A DNA stretch of 64,000 nt from Cymodocea nodosa. Lineage: Eukaryota > Streptophyta > Magnoliopsida > Alismatales > Cymodoceaceae. Location: the NCBI GenBank assembly GCA_036874045.1, contig CM072337.1:2666001-2730000 (forward strand). Reading direction: 5' to 3'. A program made the position numbers and the translations under genes. The notes under the pieces are model-generated. The model was given only the letters and a program-made list of their open reading frames with translations, did not search any database and was not told where the DNA came from. This document shows positions 21,709 to 33,420 of this stretch, in pieces. The stretch's first letter is position 1. Each line of letters begins with the position of its first letter.

Positions 21709-22917
21709 TGTAGGATCGTTGTATCACAAGAGGGGGGTGAATTGTGTCTTTAGTAATTAAAATTACCAACAGATAAAACAAGAGCACAAAACACTCGTAA
21801 ATAAAATTCTATTCTTTATAAACTTTAAAGACAGAATTTACAATATTTTTTCAACTCAATTCCCTTCTTGACGATTTTGATATAGTAATGTTCGATATAC
21901 AATTCAAATAGAAAATGAAGTCCTTATTCAAAACTAATTTTGAATTGTATAAAACCTGATCTTTATGCACATAGCTCATTTCCTTCTTTTTGCTTAGCTT
22001 CTGTATCTCTTCTTCTCCAATTGTCGAATTTCCTGACTTTTTGCGTTTGCAGCTCCTTTTTTGAAATTACTTGGAATTTTGAACTTCTTATGTTGGAAAT
22101 TTTTTCTAGATATGAATATTCAAACTTAACTTTTCAATTAGAGATCCAGATTGAATATTCAAACTTGATTTTTTTTTGAGATTTTTGGATCCTCATTATA
22201 ATGTAGCTCATACTCTCTATTAGTAGTCGAACTCTATCTTCATGTTCAGCATGTTCATCCACTTAATCCATAATCCATGTACTAATTTTTTCTTTAATTC
22301 AAATTACTATCTTTTTGAATTTCCACTTTCTCCACTATCATTTTGAATTTCCACGATCTCCACTCGTAGATTCACTGAAACTTTATCTTCTTGGAGTTTT
22401 GAAGAATATCTTCTAAGTCTTCATTTTAGTCGAACACTTATCCTTTAAGTCTTGTAAAAACTCGAACACTTATCTATAACTCTTGGAGTTTTTGCACCTG
22501 CAAAACACATGATTGAACATAGCAAATTTATCTATTCGTTAGTCATTTTATAAAACTCAAACAGTTATCTATCCATGCGTATAAAAACTTGAACAGTTAT
22601 CTAACTCTTCGATTTTCATTACCGAACGCACATGGAAAAACACGTGACAACTTAAAACATTAAAAACACACGTATAGATAACTTAATTAAAATGTTAACT
22701 ATCCGAAAGTTTAATTGTCTGAAATTCTAACTATCCGAAAACTTTAACTATTTGAAAACTGTAACTATCTGAAAGTTAACTATCCGAAATTTTAAATGAA
22801 ACTTTTCGATAACTTGTCAACATTTAATTACTTGACTATTATACTTAGAAAATATTATTTAGACTTATTTATATAAACTTTAATAAAGCATTTATCATCA
22901 AAAAAAAATTCCTAACA
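21709..22917 (-). repeat. Copia solo LTR (1209 bp) with 5-bp target-site duplication CTCTT
   Basis: On the plus strand the block runs from TGTAGGATCG to TTCCTAACA and is flanked by CTCTT at 21704-21708 and 22918-22922. The uninterrupted sequence exists in element D (about 63254-63275, CTCTCTTTTCTTAGTACACC). Reverse-complemented it ends in CACCCCCCTCTTGTGATACA, as in the LTR at 17567-19092. It contains repeated AACTATCCGAAA words at 22690-22800. Confidence 0.85.
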
Positions 22918-22922
22918 CTCTT

Positions 22923-24058
22923 CTTAGTACATCAGTCCTTAAGAAATTTAGCATAATGTGGCATTTTCTATAATAAATTTAATATTGGAATGTTAACTTG
23001 AAATTTCTCAAAAATTTCTCAAATTTTCTCTTGATTTTTAGGAAATGTTTGTTTTAATCTTTTAGGATAGGACGCTAATAATTATGATTTAACAAATTCT
23101 CTCTTATCCATAACTTTTTCTTATCCATTTACAATTTCACTTTCAAATTCAATTTTTTCTTTATTAATTTCTATGTCTTCAGATATTATATGTTCATTTC
23201 CATTTTGAAGATTGTTCTTACTTGGATTTATCTCATTTTCTTTTTGAATTCTAGGTGGCACATAAGTTCCAAATCTTAATGTTACATATATGTTTTCTAC
23301 ATTTTTAGAAATTTCATGATTTTCTTGTATTTCTGGTTCTTTCTTAGGAGTTTGATCTATGATGATTTCCATATATTCTTCAATTTGATTACATTTCTCA
23401 CTTTCTATTCATTTGTAATTTCATTCATCTTCATGTTTTGTATTTGATGCATATGTTTGAAATTTGAATGTTCACTTATATTATCTTATTGATTTTTAAT
23501 GAATTGTATTTTTATTGTACATTCATCAAGTACATTAACATTTCTTTCCAAATCATTTAATCTCATTGCATTTAATTTTTGATCACTCATCATTATAGTT
23601 TGCTCTGTTTCATAACTATAGTTTATTTTAAGTTCTGAATAATTTTTCTGATAGTTTAATTGGTTGACTTCTTGATTATAATATAGATACTCTTCTAGTC
23701 TATTAAGATTTTGTTCTAAACTTTGTTTAACGTTGTCATACCTATCCCTATTTTTCCATTCTCTTGACATATTACTTGTCTTGAAATGACTATTAGTTAG
23801 GTAAACTATAGGTGTTTCATACTCATTTCTATCATATTGGATAAAATTCATTTGTTGCTCATTTGATTTAGTAATCTACAATCATCGTAACTTCAAATAG
23901 TCGACAATGTCATGCCCTTCTATATTGCAGAATTCACATATGCTCACTTCAGGTTTTAGAAATCTCTAAGCATAAGCATGTCATATTCTCAATGATAAAT
24001 TCACACAACACTCCTATGCTATAAAAACAAAATAGTGTTTATGATTTCAGATTTTCAC
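22923..24058 (-). pseudogene. Element C gag C-terminal region with zinc knuckle
   Basis: Read from the 5' LTR, the first recognisable piece is CEFCNIEGHDIVDYLK (about 23900-23945), a CX2CX4HX4C knuckle with the last Cys changed to Tyr. Next come NFIQYDRNEYETPIVYLTNS, a coil (VKQSLEQNLNRLEEYLYYNQ, LNAMRLNDLERNVNVLDECT), ITLRFGTYVPPRIQKE-type sequence and the Athila gag-pol junction PKRLKQTF...VNIPILNLL. The conserved gag core found at 7839-8915 is not present between the PBS and the knuckle, where only about 110 bases remain. Confidence 0.75.
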
Positions 24059-24076
24059 TCCTTGGTAATAGTGTCA
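24059..24076 (-). other. Primer-binding site of element C, tRNA-Asp type
   Basis: The plus-strand bases TCCTTGGTAATAGTGTCA differ from the 3' end of tRNA-Asp (TCCCCGGCAACGGCGCCA) only by C-to-T and G-to-A changes. It lies directly next to the LTR. Use of tRNA-Asp is known for Athila-type elements. Confidence 0.75.
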
Positions 24077-25727
24077 AAAAAACTTGTGTTGTTAGCTTAA
24101 GTGTAATTTTTATAAGAAAATAAGCAATTCCTAAACAAGATTTAAGTCTAGTAAATCCGTTCACTAAATTAACTGCAAGTGCATAGTGTCAATTGTATAA
24201 GTGGGCAAGAATAGGTCAAATCTACAGGAAGTGGTTGAAATTTGATTTTTAAATTTTCATAGTTAGAGTGTAGTGTATATTAACTAATCTGCTCACTTCA
24301 TTGAGTTACTATTTAACTCAATAGACTAAGTTCGTTAAGTTACAGATAAATCAATGAACTACCCTCATTAAGTTACAGATAACTCAATGAGCCTTTTAGG
24401 TAACTTCCTATTAACATTGCTAATTGCAGAGGAATATGGTCATCCATTGGGTGATCCCATAAAATGTAAATAACATCCTTACACTCTTCAAATGTTATTT
24501 TTATTAGATTTAACACTGAACAATTTTAGCATTCCAATACTTCAATAATAAACATATCAATCACGATTTCAGAGATTTATACTAATTGGTTTCAAGATTT
24601 AATCATACGATTTTATATTAATTGAAATAAGATAAACATAGAACATTTAACAATTACTAATTGATAATACAAACAAAAATGATAAAAACACAAATCTTGA
24701 TAAACAAAATTAGGTAAATATAAACATATATTTGTTCATTAAGGTAGACAATTCATCACAGCTAATATTCTCTATTGAAAATAAAGAACTTTCGACACTA
24801 CATGTGACACGGTTACACCTCTAAAACTTAATCACTTACTATCAAGCACCCTTCTCCCTACTAGATTGCAAACCTAGATTTTTGTAAGTTGATCTCCTCT
24901 TTAGCATAGCAACATCAACCCAAAACCAAGGTTAAAAACTTTACTATCTCTTAAGAGATGATTCGATGCTTGTTTAAAAAGTATTTCCTTCCTGTGACAC
25001 GATTACTCCTCCACAATGGTTATCAGTCACCATATTTTGATCGAAATCGACCTAACATTTGAAAAGTATTCTCACATACCACCACTGAATCGTGGTGGTA
25101 ATGGTGGTGGTGGGAGCTTAAGGAACATCTAACGCTTTCTATAGTGAGCACGGTTCTCCCCCCCTCCCCCCTTTTTTCATTTTTTTCTCCAATCCTGTTA
25201 TATTTCTTTCTCATAATAATTGCTTCCACCAAAATGACTGGTTGGATTTCCTTCATTCATATCAATGATGGTAATTACTTCTTCATTCCATGTTCGAGAT
25301 CATGGGGTGATTTGTGTAATGTGGTTTTCCTATGCATTTTCTACAAACTGCTCTTAATTGAACATTAGAAAATAACTAGTCTGTAGAGTTAGTATAACTC
25401 AACAGACTTATTCCATTGACTTAATTATTAACTCAATGAACTAACCTCATTAAGTTACAACGTAACTCAACAGACTCATTCAGTTCTGTAGTTTAATAAA
25501 ACAATATGTATATAACATTTAACAATTAATAATATTCAAAAGAAGTAATTTTTAATCATTCATAAATGATAATTAATGTTAATTCCTTCAAATTATGCAT
25601 GCTTTTTAATTAAGTCTTATAATTGTATAAATATAACATAATAGTTCAATTCTCATCTGATATGCTAAATACTATGCAATTAACCATTCATTAACCACTA
25701 ATATTATGCATAATTTCATTCTAAATA
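24077..25727 (-). repeat. 5' LTR of element C, diverged
   Basis: On the minus strand it begins TATTTAGAATGAAATTATGC (family TGTTTAGAATG with one G-to-A) and ends near ...AACACAAGTTTTTTT before the PBS. It shares the leader and TATA region with other LTRs at lower similarity, and palindromic motifs lie at 24295-24395 and 25380-25475. A CACCACCACC-rich stretch is at 25080-25110. ATATT follows the outer edge (25728-25732). Confidence 0.75.
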
Positions 25728-25794
25728 ATATTGTATACTTGTGGTTACAAATATAAACTTTAAATTTCTAAACAAATGATTATTATATATTTAC

Positions 25795-26776
25795 TTATAA
25801 GAAAGAAAAAACTCATGTTGTTTTTGCCTACTTTGATGAGCTCCTCATTACAGGCAATAACATTAATGTTATCAATATCTTTAAGAAAATTTTAAGATTA
25901 AAGATTTTGGTAAACTTAAATATTTCTTGAGTTTAGAATTTGCTTATTCTAGAGAAGGCATTAATGTTAACCAAAGAAAATATACTCTTGAGTTTTTAAG
26001 AGACACTAAACTTTTTAGATTTGAACCTACTAAAACTCCCATAATCAATCACCTAAAACATGAGTATGTAAGCAAACATCTTCTTAGAGACCTAACAAGT
26101 ATAAACATCTTATTAGTAAATTGATTTATTTGATCGTTACAAGACCTAACATTTCTTTTGCTATTAGTCACTTAAGTCAATTCATGCATAGACTCTATTT
26201 AGAACATTACGAGGTTGTTTTGCAAGTGATTAGATATCTTAAAAATGATCCTAGTCAAGGGATCATGTTTTCCAGAAACAAATCTCATATATTGAAATGC
26301 TATGTTGATGTTGATTGAGGTGGTTGTCGTCTTTCTAGGAGGTCTACAATCAAATATATGGTCTACATTGGAGATTCTCCTATCTCTTAGAAGATAACAA
26401 AAATAAATCATTACCTCTAAATCCTCTACTAAAGTAAAGTACAGAGTCATGGCTTTCACTACCATTGAATTAACATGGCTCACATCTTTTGTAATTTAAA
26501 TGTGCATGTTCAATGACCCTTGAAGTTCTTCTGTGATAATAAGTACTCATACAAATTATTTCAAATCTAATATTTCATGAAAATACGAAACACATTAAGA
26601 TAGATTGTCACATAATTCAAGAAAGAATTGTGGATTGAAGCATCAAGACTCACCACGTCAAAGGAATGAAATAATTTGCAAATGCATTTACAAAATCATT
26701 ACTTTTTTCTCTTTACAAAGACATCCTGGACAAGTTAGGAGTCCACTCTATGTACCTCCCAACTTGAGGGGTGGAG
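25795..26776 (+). pseudogene. Copia reverse transcriptase/RNase H C-terminal fragment
   Basis: The fragment starts near the catalytic box, here AYFDELLITGNN (YVDD changed to YFDE). It continues FLSLEFAYSREGINVNQRKY, PNISFAISHLSQFMHRLYLE, HYEVVLQVIRYLKNDPSQGI, LKCYVDVD*GGCRLSRRSTI (RNase H start) and DNKYSYKLFQI. It ends in PPNLRGGVLRV (typical LHSPNLRGGVL tail). It is a 3' portion of a non-SIRE copia element (Ale/Ivana-like ending). Several stops and frameshifts are present. Confidence 0.8.
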
Positions 26777-27047
26777 TGTTAAGAGTTGTGTTATTTTTAT
26801 CCTAGCCATCAAACCATTCAACGATTAGGATTATTCCAACCACTTATATATAATGCCAACCTTTTTGCCCTAAAAAAAAGGGTAAAAAGATTCCGTTCAG
26901 GGTGATTGAAGAAAACGCCTATGAGTTCTTTTGCTTCATCTCTTCAGTTGAGTTGTTACGAGATCGATACAAAGAAATTTCTAGAAGATCTTTCATGCAC
27001 TTCAGGTGTATTATTTCCTTATTGTAAAAGACAAAATCCGTACAACA
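26777..27047 (+). repeat. Probable short copia 3' LTR (about 271 bp)
   Basis: It begins TGTTAAGAGTTGTG directly after a purine-rich GAGGGGTGGAG tract and may end TCCGTACAACA. TATATATAA near 26846 could be its TATA box. No partner LTR is in the window, so the right boundary is uncertain. Confidence 0.45.
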
Positions 27048-27289
27048 TCCAAGTAGGTAAAAGAGAAGAAGATGGCCTTTCAAAGCATCATAGATAGATG
27101 GAGTGGAAGAGGAGGAGAGGACCGACCAACAAATATGAGTAGAGGAGAAGTTGGATGGGTACCAGAGGTTCAATGACCAATGGCAGCGAAGAAAATCCTC
27201 ACAATGGTTGATGTTTTGACACCAAATGATTAAGGCTGTGATGTGGGAAAATGATAAGATTAACTTCATTAGTAAATATGTCAATGAGT
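27048..27289. other. Unassigned flank between copia LTR and hAT element
   Basis: Purine-rich sequence with GAAGAAGATGG and GAGGAGGAGAGG. I recognise no gene or repeat. Confidence 0.3.
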
Positions 27290-27597
27290 CGAGCCAGCTT
27301 GCAGGTGGCTCAACCTGGAAGATAGGCCAAGCCCAGCCGACTAAATTAGGTAAAGTCAGCTTAGAGGCCTAGTAGGCCGTGTCGGGCCTACAAGACAGCC
27401 CACAAAATTAGCCTAGCCCAGTCCACTAAATCGAGTAAAGTCGACTTGCCGGTCTAGTAGGCTTGTGTTGGGCCCTCATAGGTCGAAGCCTATGGGCTGG
27501 CCCATGAACGGCCGAATGTTTGGTAACGTTCAATTAAAACCGACATTAAAAAAAAAAAATTAACGTTGTTTTTTTAAAGGGTAGGGTGGTTTGAAAA

Positions 27598-27609
27598 AAT
27601 CTATAAATA
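27598..27609 (+). promoter_or_regulatory. Possible hAT promoter TATA box
   Basis: TCTATAAATAGA follows a GC-rich subterminal block and precedes a leader rich in TCTTCTCATC and CACAAG, a common layout at the 5' end of plant hAT elements. Confidence 0.4.
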
Positions 27610-27949
27610 GAAGGGAGAGGAGGAAAATATCTTTACCACAAATAATTCAATTTTCCTCTTCTCATCTATTTATAAATTACAATCTTTTCTCAATAATTCA
27701 CAAGTTCAAAATCACAGGCGGCAAGTCTTTTCAAATTCAACAAAATAGCACATAACTTTTATCAGTTCAGTAACGTTGATGACAACGAAATTCTATCATT
27801 GGAATTGTAATCCCACGTTATGGAAACTAGATCAACTTCAAGTACTGTTCGGCAACTTAGAAAAAGATTTACTTTATGGAAAAAATTTATACAAAAAGAA
27901 ACTCAAGAGAGATGTGTCTGGGCATAAATGTTGCACATGTTTATGAGTT

Positions 27950-29772
27950 TTTATAAGGTAGATAATTTGACTTATAAGTTATTAAAGCTTTGTTATGTAT
28001 AAATTCTAATATTAAGTTAAATTAATAATTTATTCTTAATTTATGTATTTTATATGAAAATTAATCTCATTATGATGTATTCTAATTGATTTAATAAAAT
28101 GTGATATGTGTGATATTATTTTATTTTGGTAGAGACAAGGTATCTTGCAGGAATTTAAAGATAAATGAAGATTAAATGTAAAAGATCAAGTGGATCAACT
28201 CTCATCCATTGAATCAAAATCCAAAGACATTAATACATGGAAAGGGCTTATAAAAGAAGAAGTTGATGTCCAAGATTACCCTCCCCCCCCACCCACTTCA
28301 TCTCTCATTTTTTCACAACTCATCCATCGCAAGGGGCATCAGCCGCTCGTTCCAGCAACCGTCGACGCTCGTTTCCGCAACCGCTACACGCAAGCTACTG
28401 TTCACTAGAAGATCGACGCAAGTCACTGTTCATTTCTCTTGCAAATCACTATTCACCGATCGCTGATCACTGTTCACTGATCACGAAGATCACAGTTCAC
28501 TCACGCTGCTCGCACCGCTCATCCCGCAACCATCGAAGCACCAAACCACTGTTCACCCATACACATCACTGTTCACCGATCATGGAGATCACTGTTCACC
28601 CACACACGTAAGTCATTGTTCATCCGACCACCGTAGATCACTGTTCATCCTCATGCAAGTTACTATTCATCCACGCAAATCAATATTTATGTTCAATGTA
28701 ATTCACCGTTCGTGCAGCTTGTGCGAGTTCTCTTCCTACTCATTTCATCTTTCAACTTCTTTCTTGTTTTTGTGGATTATCTTAGGATAATAGATTTTTA
28801 TTAGGTTTTTATATCAATTTCGTTTTTTGTGTTGTGTTACATTAAAAACATCAAAAATACTTTGTATTCTTGCATAATCTATGTTTTTAGTATTTTTTAT
28901 TTGTGTTATTTAATTTTTTTCTTGTTTGTGAGTGATTCAATTTCATCATTATGAAATCTTGTTATACGTTATTATCTGAATGGTAGTTAAGTAAATTTCA
29001 GTAATATCTATTTGAAGGAAATCAAAATTTGAAGTGAGTATGCAAGTGTATGATTATAGATTTATAACTTTATTTTATGTCCATGTTTTTTAAGGTTTGA
29101 AGGTTGATTTGAGTACTAAAACGTTTGAAAAAAAACCTGAAACTCCTCTAATACGTGGGTATGTTTCTACTTTTATTTTCTGAAATTTCGTAATATTTAG
29201 AGTTGATTTTATAAGGTTTATGACGTTGAAAATATCAGTGTGTTGAATTTCAGTTTTCTCTATTTTATGTGTAATGTTTTGTGAATCTGCTGTAATCTGA
29301 AGCGTGAAAATTCTAATTTAACAACTCTATTTTGATCCTTATTCTAAGAAGCTTACAACGCACCTGATTTCATCCAATTTGGATAGTTATTCTTTGAGAT
29401 ATAAGGTTTTTAAGATAGGGATGCTGGTAGATGTAATTTTCTGATTTTTAAGGCTATTTTCACATCTGAATTTCTTGCCAATGCTATGTTTTGTTTGAAG
29501 TTATATCAATTTTATCTTCTGATCTACACTTGGTTGCAAGCTTATGATTAATTTTCTGAGCCTATTTGACATATCCATATGGAATTAAAATTATGTTAAT
29601 ACAAAAGTTGTGTATAAATCCCAATCTGCATTAGTAATTGAGACAACTTCTTAATCTTGAAATCTAAAAGTAACCAATAAGTTCCTGAGGACGACCCGTA
29701 TTTGCTAGTGTCTACATCTGATGCCGTGTTTTATAAATTTTAAAACTCAAAATCAACGAACAGGACGACACA
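27950..29772 (+). other. Probable insertion inside the hAT element, possibly an LTR
   Basis: No coding similarity. It separates the hAT leader from the BED finger, contains its own TATA-like CTTATAAAAGAA (28247-28258), a GC-rich repeat block (28330-28700), then 1 kb of AT-rich sequence. It ends with TTCCTGAGGACGACCCGTAT, a phrase like those near the 3' end of several plant LTRs, and AGGACGACACA next to hAT coding sequence. An unpaired (solo) LTR is my best reading; a long hAT intron is the alternative. Confidence 0.35.
28330..28700. repeat. Degenerate about 24-bp tandem repeat with core CACTGTTCACC
   Basis: About a dozen copies of GATCACTGTTCACC and variants (TCACTATTCACCG, ACCACTGTTCACCC, GTCATTGTTCATCC, GTTACTATTCATCC) recur with spacing of roughly 20-25 bp between about 28390 and 28690. 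GC content is clearly above the surroundings. Weak reading frames here have no recognisable product. Confidence 0.65.
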
Positions 29773-30960
29773 AAAAGACAAATTTTGTAGCATATGCAAT
29801 ACAAACTTTCTTGCAAGTCTTCCAATGGTACAAGTCATTTAAATAGATATTTAAATATTTGTGTTAAAAATAATGTAAAAAAAAAATAGTTTAAAGTCAA
29901 ATTAATTTTAATTTTGAGGGTAATATTTCAACATAACATTATGATGCAAAAATGGTTAAAAAATTACATGTTAAATTTATTGTTGCAAAGAATTTACTTA
30001 TTAATTTTGATGCTAGTGAATATTTTTAAAATTATATTTTATAAGCTTATTATCCACAATTTAAACATATTTCTTGAAATACAATTAGACAAGATATTGA
30101 TATTTATAATAAATTTAGAATAGAATTAATCAATATAATGGGTGGTATAAATACTTTAACAATATGTACATTTATATTTGAGAGTAAAAATTTAAACATG
30201 AATATATTGCTATAATTGCACATTTTATTGATCGAAATTAGACTTTACAAAAATAATTAATAAGATTTAGAAGAATAGCTCATCCTTATAATACTAATAA
30301 TACTTTTTCACATATTATGGAAGTTTTTGAAATTTTTGAAATTAAAGATAAAATAAGTAATATTACTTTTGATAATACTTCTAATAATAGTGCAACTATC
30401 CCATGTTTAAAAATAAATTAACTCTATTAAATGATTTTTCTTTATTTCATTAAAGATGTATATGTCACGTAATTAATCTTATAGTTCAAATTATCATAGA
30501 AGAAATAAAACCTTTTTTAATAATATTAGAATTACAATAACTTATAATAATAGTAGTGGTAGATGTTAGGAAGAATTTAATCATATATATGACTCTTTTA
30601 ATTTATTACATAAAACATTTACCATGATGTACCTTATAGATAGAATTCTTTATATTTAATGTTAAAAAATTGTTACATTTATAAAGAAGTAATAAAAATT
30701 TATTATAATGGTAGAACTAGTAATAATATAATACCTTTAGATGAAAATGATTTTAAAATTTGTAATTTTTTTATTAAAATTTTAAAAAAAAATTATAATG
30801 CAACTAAATATTTATCTAGAATATATTATTCTACGTCTATTTATGTAATTTATCATTTATATAATATTGTAAAAGATTTTAATAATTTTGGTAATTATCT
30901 ATTTTTTACACTAACAATTGAAAAAATGAAAGAAATTTTTGAAATGACCTCTAGATTTTG
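29773..30960 (+). pseudogene. hAT transposase, BED finger and catalytic region
   Basis: The BED-type zinc finger is readable with one frameshift: FCSICNTNFLAS then NGTSHLNRYLNICVKNN (29780-29880). Downstream are ISQDIDIYNKFRIELINIMG, a broken strand of the catalytic core (IAHFIDRN.TLQK, IEVFEIFEIKDKISNITFDN), and CHVINLIVQ near 30460. Next is LMLKNCYIYKEVIKIYYNG and a longer open stretch at 30659-30961 (ENDFKICNFFIKILKKNYNA, TKYLSRIYYSTSIYVIYHLY, MKEIFEMTSRF). The order matches plant Ac-like/RICESLEEPER-type hAT transposases. Many stops; no function. Confidence 0.75.
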
Positions 30961-32331
30961 ATAATGTAAAAATCAATGTGATAACTTAAATTGCATTTCA
31001 CAAGTAGTAGTTCAGAAAGACGGCAAAGGTAGTTATTACTTCACAGATATTTTGGAAGGTTTGAAGAAAATTATCCAAAAGTTAAAGAAAATAAATGCAA
31101 GTCAAAAGAAGAATTTCAAAAGGTTACAGGAGAAATCATTCGGAAGTAGAAAAGTTTCAAAAGGTTTTAAAGCAAACTACCTGTAACTCAAATTAAAGCG
31201 ACTACAAGCCATTAGAATGTTACAGGAAAACCTATACGAAAGTAAAAAAGTTTCGAAAGGTTTTAAGGCAAACTACCTAGAAGTCAGATTAGAACAACTA
31301 CAAGTTTCGAAAGGATTCAAAAGAAATTATCTGAAAAACAAATGTCTTTGGAAGGTTTGAAGTGTAACTATCTAAAAGTCAAGTCATGTTGGAAGGTTTC
31401 AAATTCAAGGAGTCCAAACTTCAGGTGACCTCATGTAATGAACTTAAATATTCACATGAGAAGTATAAAAAGCCTCCTCGAACCTTCAAAGAGTTTAAGG
31501 AAAAATTTCGAAAGGTTTTAAATGAAAAATTCCAAAATACAGGAGAAATTGGAAGGTTTCAAGCTGAACGTCCAAAATACAGATAACTCCACGTGCTTGA
31601 CTTAAACCTCACATGACAGGATCAAGAGAAACGTCGGATACCTTGAAAGAGATTTTTGAAAGGTTTCAATATAAAACATACTGAAAATTAAATAGAACTG
31701 AAAGGTTTGAGAAAGAGAATATACAGAATAGTAACTTACTATATTTGGGACTATCTGTTCAATAAGTACAAAAGGATAAATACCATTGAGAGAAATATGA
31801 AATTATACCTCTTGGTATAATAAGTATGATCAATAGGTGAAAATAAAGGATAACGATTATCATATATACCAATACACAGAGCAATACAGAAACTACAGAA
31901 ATATTTTAGATCTAGATTCAATAAGTACAAATACAAGTGAAAAGCTCTCTATGCTCAAAATGTTTGATTGAATCAAGTTGTTGGTTTGCTAAAGTTTCAA
32001 CCTAAAATTTCTAAAAATATGTTGTTTAGAGCTACAACCAAAAAGTTCAAATTGATTGGTTGGTTCTTGCTTTGACATTAAAGTAAGTGGTTGTAAGTAC
32101 TAAAATATTTAATAAAGCTTAAGTAATCTTTGAAGGTGGACTAGCCATTAATGATGAACTACTTAAAATTCTTTGTGTTTTTATCTCCCTTTCACTTTAT
32201 TTTGCACTAGTTTATTGATTCATTTATATCTCAGCATAATTACAAATTATATAGTGCAAGTTATAATACACTGTTAAGAAATCAAAAAAATATCATTCAC
32301 CCCCTTTGGTAAGCCATTTGATCCTAACAAA
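30961..32331 (+). repeat. Copia-type LTR inserted in the hAT transposase, with GGAAGGTTTCAA repeats
   Basis: It separates two collinear hAT transposase parts (RF at 30958 and ILTICLDPTTKFK from about 32375). It ends in TTCACCCCCTTTGGTAAGCC then ATTTGATCCTAACA, like other SIRE/Maximus LTR ends. The left third carries more than ten copies of a degenerate GGAAGGTTTCAAA word at 31050-31700. The left edge and target-site duplication are not resolved. Confidence 0.6.
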
Positions 32332-32990
32332 TTTTTTAAAGATTAGAAATATATACTTTTTTATATATATTAACTATTTGTTTAGATCCTACGACTAAAT
32401 TTAAAGTTGTTAAAAAAAATTTAACTACAATACAAATTTTTTTTAATATAGAATTTAATAAATTTAATGAAAATTTAAATAACATGTTTAAATTATATGT
32501 TATAAAATATAGAATACAATAACAAAGACAATATTCAAAAGAATTAATACAACTCTCATCATCATCATCATCATCATCATCATATGATTTAAGTTTATTT
32601 ATTAAAGATAATGAAATTTTTATATCAATAAATAGATGAGAATTAATTAATTTTAATAATACTAATCATATCTAATTAGTCAAGGAAAACCCTAAGTTCA
32701 TGAAATTTAATATAATTGAATAGTGGAAACTTCAAAATAATGCATATCCTATTTTATCTTTAATAGTTAAAAATTTAGTAACAAATCTAACTTCTTTTGT
32801 AAAATATGAACAAATATTTAATATTAATAGAAATTTATTAAATGATAGAAAAATTAGATTAAAAGATGACATTTTGAAGTGTTTAATATATACTAAAAAC
32901 TAAAAGTACGCTCGATTTCATTCTCAATAACAACAAGATAATTTCATTGAAGGATTTGATAATTTATTAATTTGAATGTAAAAAAGATTG
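32332..32990 (+). pseudogene. hAT transposase C-terminal dimerisation region
   Basis: ILTICLDPTTKFKVVKKNLT corresponds to the LDPR.K segment. A run of TCA codons (32550-32582) gives polyserine. KFNIIE.WKLQNNAYPILSL, then VKNLVTNLTSFVKYEQIFNI and NRNLLNDRKIRLKDDILKCL match the conserved hAT C-terminal block (WW..N...YP.LS..A.D.L..P.S....E..FS..). Stops remain. It continues the transposase interrupted at 30960. Confidence 0.75.
32551..32582. repeat. (TCA)n microsatellite
   Basis: About ten perfect TCA/CAT units inside the hAT C-terminal coding remnant. Confidence 0.95.
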
Positions 32991-33318
32991 TTGTATTTGA
33001 AAGAAAACGTACAAATGACAAAGTATTTTTAATTTTATTTCATTAAATAAAATAATTTATCTTAACCTTTTGAGTTTATATTTCTCTTTTCGAATGTTTC
33101 AAAATTATTCTATAATTGAATATTTAAAAATAATTTATCTTGTAAATTATATAAAAATTTTAAAAAATAACATTCGTCGTTTTCAAAAGAAACGTTTGTT
33201 AATCAAATGCTTAAAATCGAACATTATAAAATAACGAAAGTTTATAATGTTCGAATCAGGGCCCAAGCCTACGAGTGGTCCATAATCAACTTAGGTTTGA
33301 GCTCCTATTTTCAAAAGG

Positions 33319-33367
<49 letters not shown>
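33319..33367. repeat. (TTA)n microsatellite
   Basis: About sixteen uninterrupted ATT/TTA units within the right subterminal region of the hAT element; a short (TA)n run follows at 33449-33465. Confidence 0.95.
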
Positions 33368-33368
<1 letters not shown>

Positions 33369-33420
33369 GTAGGCTAGGCCTGCCTCAATCCGCAGCCTAT
33401 TCCATTTGAAGCTTACACCT

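Larger units (their letters stand above)
27290..33420 (+). mobile_element. Decayed hAT DNA transposon with nested insertions
   Basis: The ends carry subterminal runs typical of plant hAT elements: repeated GGCCCAGCC/GGCCTAGTAGGC words at 27295-27510 and 33255-33400 (GGGCCCAAGCCTACGAG, GTAGGCTAGGCCTGCC). A promoter-like CTATAAATAG lies at 27600-27609. The transposase follows on the plus strand as a BED finger, catalytic part and C-terminal dimerisation region, interrupted by at least one LTR. Terminal inverted repeats and an 8-bp duplication could not be fixed, so the outer limits are approximate. Confidence 0.65.

Noticed and set aside
25023..25256. Open frame with His repeats (HHHHYHHDS) in the element C LTR
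   Set aside because: It is antisense reading of a CACCAC-type simple repeat in the LTR; not conserved.
28190..28466. Two overlapping open frames in the GC-rich block
   Set aside because: Explained by higher GC and the CACTGTTCACC repeat; no domain or start context.
31386..31586. Lys/Glu-rich open frame of 66 codons
   Set aside because: It lies in the GGAAGGTTTCAA repeat part of a copia LTR and reads the repeat.
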